Assembly: GCA_027924585.1 (NCBI GenBank)
Contig: BSBM01001138.1
Location: forward strand, 8,356,001 to 8,420,000
Origin: Larix kaempferi
Taxonomy: Eukaryota; Streptophyta; Pinopsida; Pinales; Pinaceae
Direction: 5' to 3'
DNA length: 64,000 bases
Of the stretch, positions 55,410 through 64,000 are shown piece by piece. Within the stretch, counting starts at the first letter, position 1; the number at the start of each line of letters is the position of its first letter. A model generated the notes under the pieces. That model was not told the origin of the DNA and ran no database searches. It was given only the letters and a program-made list of their open reading frames with translations. A program made the position numbers and the translations under genes.

Positions 55410-56520
55410 CTTAAACCCTGAACAATTTGAGTCTATGAGAAAGTAGGTAGCTTTCGTGTCCATAAACATGGTCTTTATTGCAACTTGGACAAGCCAAATT
55501 ATGATATGCCTTTTGTGTAGTACAAACTAATGATTTCATGGAATGAAACTTAATGTTGTTAGGAGCAAGCAGGAACAGAGTAGTTGACATAAAGAAAATT
55601 AATCTTCTTTTAGAAGTATGGAGCTCTTCTGTTTTAAAACCCCCTTTAAGACTTTATTGGCATAAAGGGGCCGACTTTCAACTCCTACAACATAAGACCC
55701 CCTTTAAGCCTCTGTTGGCATAAAGGGGTTGACTTTCAACTCGTATAATGTAAGAGTTTCAACTCCTAGGGGTTGACTTTCAACTCCAGTTTGTCATCCA
55801 TGTTTTCTGCTATCGTGTGATATACCTACTGTATATTACCAATATGTAATTATGTATAATCATTTATATTGTAATACTAGTCATATAGGTCAATATGCTA
55901 TATGGTGATAATCGTAGTGCTCCCTCCCATGAATTCACCCTTTCTTTCAGATGAGAGCTATTATAGAAGCATTATACTACCATAATCACCATATAGTAAA
56001 TATAAAATATTGACCTATATGACTCATTGTCACCATATAGCAAACATAGCATTTTGACCTATATGACTACCATTACAATATAAACAATTATACATTATTA
56101 CATATCGGTAATGTATTACAAAATGCTTCTATAATAGCTCTTACCTGAAAGAAAGCATGAATTCATTGGAGGGAGCACTATCATTATCACTGTATAGTAA
56201 ATACAGAATATTGACCTATATGACTACTATTACATTATAAATGATTATACATTATTACATATTGGTAATATACCCAAGGTATATTACATAACGTTGCTAT
56301 AATTGTTCTCGCCTGAAAGAAAGGTTGATTTCATGGGACCACCTGCTAGTCTTTTGCTTGGTTGTTACCTACCTATTTTTTTGCTTAGATCATAGTATTT
56401 ACTATTGAATAAAAAGTTGGAGTAGGCTACGTGGATCCATAAGGCAATAACACAAAGCCGATCCAATACAATAACTATAATGAAGACATGGCAAGATAAA
56501 ACTTCGTTGTCCAATCCTTG
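55410..56520. repeat. Dispersed duplicate, copy 2 (pairs with 31860-32660)
   Basis: Collinear with copy 1 as listed there, but lengthened by a local 57-bp tandem repeat (55640-55752, CCCCCTTTAAG..T..TTGGCATAAAGGGG) and by a foldback insertion (55816-56290). Confidence 0.65.
55816..56290. repeat. Foldback element with long inverted arms
   Basis: The arm 55816-55976 is, in reverse complement, nearly the same as 56121-56290. Both contain TGCTTCTATAATAGCTCT, CTGAAAGAAAG, GAATTCAT.GGAGGGAGCACTA, GACCTATATGACTA and TACATATTGGTAATATAC. The spacer repeats the GACCTATATGACT...TACATAT.GGTAAT part again, and the direct-repeat unit also appears once in the paired locus (32262-32290). A transcript would form a hairpin of about 160 bp. 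Confidence 0.85.
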
Positions 56521-56604
56521 TTATGTACGCAGTGAAAGCCATGATTTTAATATCATATTCATTTGTTTTTCCTGAAGGGATGGCCTATCATTTGAAGTGT
56601 AGAT

Positions 56605-57490
56605 TGTTGAGAAGTGTAGCTCAAAAGGAACTTTTTGCACATGGTTCAGCGTGAACCTTCGCGAAGTGGTTTTAGACATTTCGTAAAGTAACCACTTTGG
56701 AAAAGCGGGTAATATTTGTATTTTGTAATTCACTTAGGAAAAGTGAAAGTCTAATGTTTAGAAGTCGACATAGTCTTAGAAGTCTAATAAAGTCTATTTA
56801 ATACATTAATGACTTAGACTAGATTTAATCTCAGTCGTACATCTCGAGTTTGAGATAGGTGGTGGTTAAGGTTACGGAGATCAGGGATTTGGCAAAGCAT
56901 AAAAGACAAACAAGATAGAGAGGTCGAAACAATTGAATAGAGAAGGCAAACCAAAGAAGAGCCAGATTACATCAGGGAGGAAAGAGAGGATCAACCAAGA
57001 ACAGTAGTGGGCTGTGCACAGTTGGAGCCTCTATTTTCCTTCATGTGCATGCCATACATTTTCAGAGTAGGCCATATAGTATCTTTGTTTGTTGCCAGAG
57101 TGTGTTTCAGTTGCTGAGGAGAGAGATCTGTTGTCCAAAATAACTAGGAAAAGAGTAGTCTGTACTGCTATAACTCCCCCTCTTATGTATGCTGTAGTCT
57201 GTACACCTTGGTTTGAGGTGGTTTTCGTTGATCGTACAATTGCTTGCTAGTATAGCAAGTTGTAGAGGTCACCTTGTAAGCTTTGATCTAAGGAATGAAA
57301 AGCTGATTTGAAGGAGAAAACATCTGTGTATGTGTGTATTTCATTTATGCTTCCACTATTTACTTTTCCAACTATTGTGTGGTTGATGCTATGTTCAGAA
57401 ATTAATTTTTTGCATTTAAATAAACTCAGTATGATTTGTTTGATTTGAGAACAGAAGGACATCAATTATCTATGGTTAAATTTTTTAATA
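56605..57490 (+). repeat. copia LTR (5' LTR remnant)
   Basis: The region ends with AATTTTTTAATA directly before a primer-binding site. The start at TGTTGAGAAGTG is a guess based on the TG rule and on plant copia LTR form. It contains a TATGTATGC promoter-like run, AATAAAC near 57418, and T/G-rich stretches. No partner LTR or coding part follows: after about 57650 the sequence changes to a different repeat. The small minus frames (56521-56733, 57247-57465) are chance. Confidence 0.55.
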
Positions 57491-57503
57491 TGGTATCATA
57501 GCC
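57491..57503 (+). promoter_or_regulatory. copia primer-binding site
   Basis: TGGTATCATAGCC differs at one base from the copia PBS TGGTATCAGAGCC for initiator tRNA-Met. Confidence 0.8.
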
Positions 57504-57662
57504 TCTTTGATTGAGATTCTCAAGGATTTACAACAATAAATCAATTGTCAAAAATGCATGTAGGTAGTAACTGCTAGAAGCAACTGCGTAAACAAGGATC
57601 AACAGATAGAGCGTTTCAGAGGTTGTTTACTTATCATATTTGGGGGCTTATGTACTAAGTTA

Positions 57663-57740
57663 CCAGGATCCGGATTCGGATCCGGAAACGGATCCGGATC
57701 CGCCCAATTTTTTAAAAGCTAGGATCCAGATACGGTGGGG
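57663..57740. repeat. GGATCC/GGATCCGGAT cluster
   Basis: ACCAGGATCCGGATTCGGATCCGG is followed by AAACGGATCCGGATCCGCCC and AGCTAGGATCCAGATACGG. It is followed by a very AT-rich stretch (57740-57960). Confidence 0.85.
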
Positions 57741-57959
57741 AAACGACAAGTACAAACAATATAAATATATTTTTATAATTTTCAAAATAAAATTTATATA
57801 TAAAAATCTAAATATATAAATTTTTAAATTTATAACTTATATAAAAAAATTAAAAAATTACAATAACATAAACAATTACACTTACATAAAGTAATTGTTA
57901 TATAATAGTAAGTACTTATAAATGTAGTATAAAAATAAACATAGTCAAGGGAGACCGAA

Positions 57960-58410
57960 ACAATTATAGTGTTTTACATAGAGGATAGAGGCATTGAATA
58001 GCTTGATGCTAAGACCAGAGGCACCGATTTCGTGTGAATGCTCTTGACGAGGTGAAAGAAGTGCCCTTGAGCTCCTGCCCTCATGCTAGCTTCGACAACT
58101 TGTAGACCCAACGTCAACGTAAGGTAAGTATGCGCAGAGAAATAAAGGGCCGTCCCTATAGTGAATGAGTATAAAGGGTATATCAATACCAACAACAATA
58201 AAAGCATAGGGCACATTACAATATATTGTTCCAAAGGAAGCGTCGGTCGTCCCTTTGTTCACTTCAAGAAGGGGAGGCCAGTTGTATGGTCTGGTTTCCC
58301 GCCGTTGGATCACTGTAACTGGGTAAGCGTGAATGAAGGTATGACGGTTGGAAAGCCCAGATAATAGTTTCGCGTATTCATTAAATGCATGTCTAGAGTA
58401 GTCCCCAGTG
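57960..58410. other. Stretch without recognised gene
   Basis: Overlapping short frames exist on both strands (58234-57974, 58313-58086 minus; 58161-58364 plus), but none shows a known motif. Confidence 0.4.
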
Positions 58411-58570
58411 TTTTAAAACTCGGATGACTCGGACTCAGACTCGGTCGAGTTAACCGAGTTGACCCCAAGCCGAGCTGAGTCGGCCTACAACTTGATTTGG
58501 GTGACCTGTCTGGTACTGAATCGGGCGAGTCGGTATCCCACTTGGCCGGTGGGATACCAAACCAACCAAC
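58411..58570. repeat. GAGTCG-rich repeat copy
   Basis: It begins GTTTTAAAACTCGGATGACTCGG and continues with ACTCGGTCGAGTTAACCGAG, CTGAGTCGGCCTACAA and GGGCGAGTCGGTATCCC. It is related to 32650-32800 and 33673-33745. Confidence 0.75.
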
Positions 58571-58814
58571 TCGCCCAAGTCATGGGCTGAACGTAGAGGT
58601 AAAAAAACACTGAAGTTTTTTTTAAAAATTATTTCTAATCTAACAATTCTAACCCTAACCCTAGGGCCTAGACTTATAAAACGACAACCCCCCCACCCTC
58701 TTTATTTTCTATCACACTCGCCCTCGGATGAGAACAGACAACCAGCTGCAGCATAATTGGAGTGAATCTGTGAGTGGCATGTGCCTGCCAGCCTGGGTCC
58801 TGTGCAGTGACGCC

Positions 58815-58900
58815 ACAAGTGTGGAGTGTGGACTCGTGGAGTGTGGATTGTGCAATGTGGAGTCGTGGACTGTGATTGGATTGCGTGGAGTGTGGCAGTG
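58815..58900. repeat. Irregular GTGGAGTGTGGA repeat
   Basis: GTGGAGTGTGGA/T, GTGGAGTCGTGGAC and GTGGAGTGTGG recur at irregular spacing. A 96-codon frame reading through it is not a gene. Confidence 0.7.
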
Positions 58901-58992
58901 TGCTGAGTCTATAACTCTATATTCCATAAAAAATAAAATTCCTATGTTTGCTGAACTGATATTAAGAGATATTAAGAGTATTATTGGCATCT

Positions 58993-60263
58993 GTTTTTTT
59001 TATAACAAAAACGACTAAGAGCTTTTATATATAGAAAAAGAAAACAAAGATTACATAGTTCTGAAGACAGACTGATCCCAAGAGAGGACTATGTCCATGA
59101 CTCCTTGATCATCTACAACCAGTGTTAACTTATCCTGATACTTTCCTATTCTATGGAGACTGAATCTTCTAACATACTGTGCAAGAAGGAATTGGGCTAC
59201 ATTTACTACTAGCAAGACCAAAATTGCTGTTGTCCTACTTCTTACATACAACTCGATACAATCCAGGGATTAACGATATGAGGTTTGTTGGCTTCTTGTT
59301 TTTCTTGGAGAAGTTAAACTTTCTTTTGGCTTCAAAGACGGTGAAGCTCCTCTTTTCTTTTTGTCGACTTTGATCCAAACTGATGGCTCGACAAAGGCTT
59401 CGAGAATGGGTACTACATTTTCGGGTGCATCCTGAGGGGCTTGGATAGCACTATCTCGTGGAGCTACAAGTGGATCTTTGTCGTTGGTGGGGATCCTTTG
59501 TTCTTCTAGAGTGTCCTCTGTTTTAGCCTGAGAAGCATCCTTAGCTTGTGATGGAGCCTCTTCGGATAGATCTTCGTTAAGGCTTACTATATAATGCTTG
59601 GAGTTTGCTCCTTCCCACCTAGTGGATTTTCGATGAAGCTGTTTGGATTTGGGGATCTGAGAGGCTTTTGGGCAATCTTTTACAAGATGTCCGGTTGCGA
59701 AGCAAGATCTGCATCTGAACATTACATTTTCATAGTCTAGATTTTGCACCCACACATAATCCTTGCTGGTCAAATGGATCTCAGCAAGAAAGCCAATGTT
59801 AAAGTCCATTTCCACACAGATGCGAGCAAAGGTAGTTTTGATGTAATCCTTTGTTTTTGGACTGCGATCGTAGAAGGAGCCCAACGCATTGCCAATAGCT
59901 TTAAGCGAGGCCAAGTTCTAGAGATGCAAGGGTTTCAGATCTACTTCTCTTTTCCCTTTCTAGATCTACCATTTGCTCAACCATTTTTTCTAGAAATAGC
60001 AAACTAGTGGTTAGATCCACTTTTTCCTCAAGGGAATTAATACAATAATGGTTTTCATCTAACCAACCTTTTGAGGAGAGTTCAACAATGATAAACATAT
60101 GGAGTTGCTTAGATCTATTTGTTACAAGTAACGTAACTCCTTGAGAAAGTTTTAACAATGAATAGACATTGTAATTTGTTGCCAACCGCCTCCAAAATGG
60201 CTCAAGGAAAGCGGGTGCACCCCTCCTCTGAGTGATTGACCAAGCGTTCTTCACGATGAGCAT
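58993..60263 (-). mobile_element. LINE with ORF2 deleted: ORF1 plus 3' end (copy D)
   Basis: On the minus strand an ORF1 (below) is followed after only about 270 bp by a 3' end with TATATATAAAAGCTCTTAG and an A-run (T8 at 58994-59001). There is no trace of RT or RNase H between them. The layout suggests internal deletion of almost all ORF2, or template switching during reverse transcription. The 5' limit is taken at the start of the open region; no target duplication was found. Confidence 0.7.
59270..60263 (-). pseudogene. LINE copy D ORF1 (DUF4283-like, zinc knuckle)
   Basis: From 59914 to 59270 the frame reads KAIGNALGSFYDRSPKTKDY, ARICVEMDFNIGFLAEIHL, then the knuckle CRSCFATGHLVKDC near residue 70. 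A Ser/Glu-rich tail follows with SVWIKVDKKKRG (the WxKVxKKK pattern of plant LINE ORF1) and a final KTRSQQTSYR. Upstream, 60263-59901 in another frame gives a remnant of the DUF4283 part (RRGAPAFLEPFWRRLA, TLLVTNRSKQLHMFIIVELSSKGWLDENHY). At least one frameshift separates the two. Confidence 0.75.
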
Positions 60264-61179
60264 TTAATAATGATGCTCTCTCAATATCATCAAAATGCTC
60301 AAGCATCCAAGGTGGGGTGTTCCTTAAATTGATTGGTCAAAGAAAAACGATGAGTGCTTCAAGGCAACAGTTTTGAAATTGCCAACTTCCTCTATTTATT
60401 GGATTTTCTATTATAACCACTTATCGGAAATCCCACAACCACTTTGCTTCTAATGTTGTTGATTCGACAAAATTATGGGCACTCTATCAAAAGATAACTG
60501 CTCCCAAACTTAGGATGCCCCTCCCAAAGTGTAACGACTTCCCATGTCTTAATTGCCTTCAAATCCCCAAGGGTGTTCCATTTAGCAGCCCCTAAACCTT
60601 AATAGTCATCAATTTAGTTGCATGAGAGATTATTGTGTCTAGCATTCCCCTCTTAAGTGAACTTTAAAATTTAAATTAATCCTAAGTGCAAACCTTAGAT
60701 ACTTTGGTTAATTAGTCTTATTAGTTCTATTTCTTCGTTGACTTTAATTAATCACACTAAAACCTTAGCCATCCAAGGTTAAACACTTTAATTAATCCAT
60801 CACTTAAAAAGTACAATTATTAACACTTCAAAGCATAGGGAGACCCTATGTTGATGGGTTCCCATTCCATAAAATATTTAAGTGTTTATTAATTACCTTA
60901 GTCAAGTATCCTTTAATCATCATTTAGAGGGAGTGCATCAACTCATGAACATTGTTTTACTTGTTAGGCGCACAATACTTGCCATTAATCACCATGAAGA
61001 CATGAGAGGACATTACGCCATACCTCCTAGCCAATCACCATGGCTAGAACTCAACCATGAAGAAACGCCATCTTTGAGTCAAGAACTCACATGTATTGCA
61101 ATCCATTTATTGAATCATCCTGCAAGCTCAATCTTTTTGATTAAAATCACAAGTAAAACAAAGATACAATATAAGGGGT
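60264..61179. other. Stretch without recognised gene
   Basis: AT-rich, with plant-like intergenic character. The plus frame 60882-61181 shows no motif but leads into the copia fragment that follows. This part may be its degraded gag or leader. Confidence 0.4.
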
Positions 61180-62166
61180 AACGGTGGCAATAACCAAGCA
61201 GAGAAAGGACCTAGTGAGGGCAAGGGACATAATGCGGAGTCAACCTCACAACCAAGGAAGGAGGACTTGAGTAAGTTCAAGTGCTTCATTTGTCATAAAC
61301 ATGAGCATTATGCATCACCCATCCAGAGAAAAAGAAGGGCGAAGGAAACACCAATAGAAGCAAGTGGCAACATTTGCAGAAATTTAGGTGAACAAGTTTG
61401 ACACCAAATTCAAGAAGGATTTCTTGGTGGTATCTTACCATTCTATTGGCATGGTTTTGAGGGATGCTTGGTATGTGGACAATGGGGCATCTCAACACGT
61501 GACATTAATCGACAATATTTTACTAGTGTAAAAGAGCACAATTCAAGGGCTCAAGTAGAGGTTGGTGATCATGCCAAGTAACTAGTAGCACGAGATGGTA
61601 CTATTTTCTTTCAACTCCAAGACTTTGATGATGTTTTGTTTGTTCCATGTCTTAGGAAGAACTTGCTTTCAATATTGGTTATGGAAGAGGAGGGTTATGC
61701 AGTAGAGTTCAAGAAGCAATATGTCCGTATGGATTGAAATAATCTAGCCCAGAAACAACAAGTGATGGGGGTTAGGGAAGGCAATCTTATAGGTTGCAGG
61801 GAAAACTTGTTTGAGCCATGGTACATGAAAACAACAACTTGTGCAAGTTGTGGCACAAGAGGATATGGCACTTGCATCATAAAGCGTTGCCTATTATGAG
61901 GGAGAAAGTCACAAATATTCAAGAGTTTAACATTGAGCAAAGGAGTATGCAAAGGCTGCACTTTTGGCACGCATGCCAAGGTTGCTTTCCCAAGCAGTGA
62001 ACATAGGTCTAAGGAAATTCTAGACATAGTGCATTTAGATGTTTGTGGATTGATGTCAGTGGCATCAATCTTAGGAAGCATGTATTGCGTTTCCTTTATT
62101 GATGGTTTCTCTCCCAAAATGTGGATCTACTTCTTAAAGATTGAGGATGAGGTCTGTTACAGCTCA
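61180..62166 (+). pseudogene. Truncated copia fragment: gag knuckle, protease, GAG-pre-integrase, integrase start
   Basis: In changing plus-strand frames the sequence reads KCFICHKHEHYAS (knuckle with its final Cys lost) near 61282, DNGASQHVT (protease, D.GAS) near 61477 and VLFVPCLRKNLLSI near 61640. It continues with CKLWHKRIWHLHHKALPIM near 61840, GVCKGCTFGTHAKVAFPSS near 61940, and LDIVHLDVCGLMSV...YCVSFIDGFSPKMWIYFLK (integrase first-Asp region) ending about 62160. After KIEDEV the homology stops abruptly. No LTRs are seen. It is a second, distinct copia copy. Confidence 0.8.
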
Positions 62167-64000
62167 AACTAGTTGTCCTTTCAAAGCAGGGTTATGTGGA
62201 CCAAAGGGGTAGTTACGGTAAGTAGGGAGGACTTAGGTCCAATGTCACCACAACCTAACTCCTCAACTTCTTTGGGTAACTCTTAAACCCAGGGGAGAGT
62301 TCCTAATGGAGGAAGAACACCTATAGACACCAACACACCTGTAAATACCCTTCTACAGCCTTATGGCTAAGATCAGTGCCTTATATGGAGTCAACAATAG
62401 ATAATAAAGACACATAAAAGATATAAAGGAGTTAATTCAATCTACCAGTCAACATCAATAGATATCATATACTTCATGAGTCCTAAGGTAGGGTTTCACA
62501 CTTCCTAAGGCACTACCTCAGAAAAGTGTGCTCTGAAGGGAGAGGGTAGTTAAGTTTCCTTTGTTCGCTTTGGCGCACTTGATGAGCCGGTTAGAATTGC
62601 CAAATACCTTGTAGAAACCCTAATTTGGGCAAATATACATTTCCCAATGCATCAAGGCAAATGAGGACATCCGTGGAGGTCTGTGGATAAATCCACTAGG
62701 GCGAATTTGATGGGTGGACCAGAATTATCAAATTACAAATATTTTTGTGTTTTTTTGAATTATTTAGATTTTTGGGATTTTCAATATATAAATATGCATG
62801 TGAAATAAAAGGCATGTGAATTAATAAAAGAGAGATAGATTTGTTTAAAAGATAGGGCATATGATTCTTGTCTCAATCCCTAGGGCATTGAGAGATCGAT
62901 ACCAATGTCCATCTCTCTTAGAATGGCTTTCAATACTTGCAATTAGGGCATCAACTAGCGACCACAAAAGTCAGTTAGAAGAGCCTAATTTGGGCAAGCG
63001 AAGAAGTCCAAGGCCCAATTAACAATGGAGAGCTCCTTTGATAGGAAGGTCTCCTCATATAAAGTTGACAGAATGCTAGCAAGAAACCCTAACTTAGCCC
63101 AAAGCACTTCAAGAATGACGTTAAACAAGGGTTATGAGATAAACTTACCAACATTAACTGAGGAATGAGCAAGGAGATGCACCTTAGGTCACCCTTGAGC
63201 ATGAGTTATCACAACTATTCTTAGCATAATCCATAGCATGTGCAAAATGAAGCCCTAGAAACAACTTCATTCATCCTTCAAGCAAAAATGATCATCCAAA
63301 GAGAGGTGCGCATAGCATCAAGAGCTCCAATAGAGTAGAAGAAAGAGAAAAGATCTCATAATGAACCCATATCTTGTTATGTTTTTACAGTGAGAGGGAG
63401 GCGCTATTTATATAAGATTAGCCTTACCTAATTCTAAGTTATTAACCTACAAGATAATGTGAAAATATAACATTTTGGCATGCTCACCCACAATTTGGGG
63501 GCTAAACCACTCATAAAATATAAAAATAACAATAAAATATCTCTAAATGACATAAAAGTAGTAAATAAAGTGCAATTAGGCTACACCAAGTGCTAGGTGT
63601 GCCAAAAGGAGGACGTCATGCCCCAACTAACCTCAACAGATGTGTGCCCTCAACGCCCTCCTTCATTATCCTTGTAGGCTTCTTCAATAAGGAAGTGAAA
63701 TTTGCGGGTAACACAACACAGAGGAGCGGTAAAATAAGTCCAATTGAGCAAATAAGGTGTGCTAGATATGGTAGAAAGCCCTTTACAAAGTGCTGCCACC
63801 TTTTACATGGCAAATAAATGAGTGTGGTCATGCGTTCAAGTGATTAGCCCCCCAAGGGAACCAACCCCTACAGGGCGAGCACCTCCTGGAGGTGGAAATC
63901 AAGTGGACCATCCATGACATGATTAGGGGTATTTAGCCCCAATTCAACACTCTACGCTTCAACTTGGCTTTTACATCAAAATTTTTAACCCCTCGCTCTG
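62167..64000. other. Stretch without recognised gene
   Basis: No frame has a known motif. The region includes a tract with repeated 'cctaaggta/cttcctaagg' words near 62485-62515 but no clear repeat structure. It could be LTR or intergenic sequence of an element ending outside the window. Confidence 0.4.

Noticed and set aside
58636-58662. CTAACCCTAACCCTAGGG, telomere-like repeats
   Set aside because: Only about two to three units, too few for an interstitial telomere array.
1-64000. CRISPR arrays, bacterial operons, prophage
   Set aside because: No regularly spaced identical short repeats and no prokaryotic gene organisation; the sequence is plant nuclear DNA.

Overview
This is a window of plant nuclear DNA. 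It is AT-rich and almost entirely transposable elements and their remains, with one recognisable host-gene piece. Four things point to a plant: plant-type Ty3/gypsy and Ty1/copia elements, L1-type LINEs whose ORF1 carries a DUF4283-like domain and whose ORF2 ends in RNase H, tRNA- and 5S-derived short elements, and a first exon matching plant DEK_C/SWIB (UAF30-like) proteins. The many old, nested insertions and the lack of the rest of the SWIB gene over 32 kb suggest a large genome with very long introns, possibly a gymnosperm. That last step is inference. Boundaries read by eye should be taken as +/- a base or two.

Layout. 1-2585: end of a gypsy element lacking its RT and integrase core, closed by its 3' LTR. 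4510-5693: a LINE scrap and a solo LTR with target duplication CAATA. 9509-15620: decayed full-length L1-type LINE (+). 15.7-16.1 kb: long (TA)n tracts around a GC-rich SINE-like body. 18.1 kb: 5S rRNA-derived fragment. 18.6-22.7 kb: two copies of a second LINE lineage with their 3' ends in opposite orientation. 23.5-24.0 kb: unassigned coiled-coil pseudogene (-). 24.0-29.0 kb: an old tandem segmental duplication, one copy with an added solo LTR and a later 374-bp duplication. 29.8 kb: SINE with target duplications.

31136-31482 is exon 1 of a DEK_C/SWIB-type gene. 34229-40698 (-) is a nearly intact LINE with a 14-bp target duplication, an ORF1 with a single nonsense codon, an intact 1412-aa ORF2 overlapping ORF1 by ATGA, and a third 3' ORF for a short coiled-coil protein. 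43896-54463 (-) is a complete copia element (LTRs, PBS, PPT, TSD CATTT) whose gag is interrupted by a 4.5-kb TG...CA insertion flanked by GGCTG. 54.8-56.5 kb holds tandem and inverted repeats, including a foldback. 56.6-57.5 kb is another copia LTR with PBS. 59.0-60.3 kb (-) is a LINE reduced to ORF1 plus 3' end. 61.2-62.2 kb is a truncated copia gag/protease/integrase fragment.

The elements most likely to have been active recently are the 34-41 kb LINE and, earlier, the copia element. The others carry many stops and frameshifts. No CRISPR array, complete rRNA, or functional tRNA was seen.
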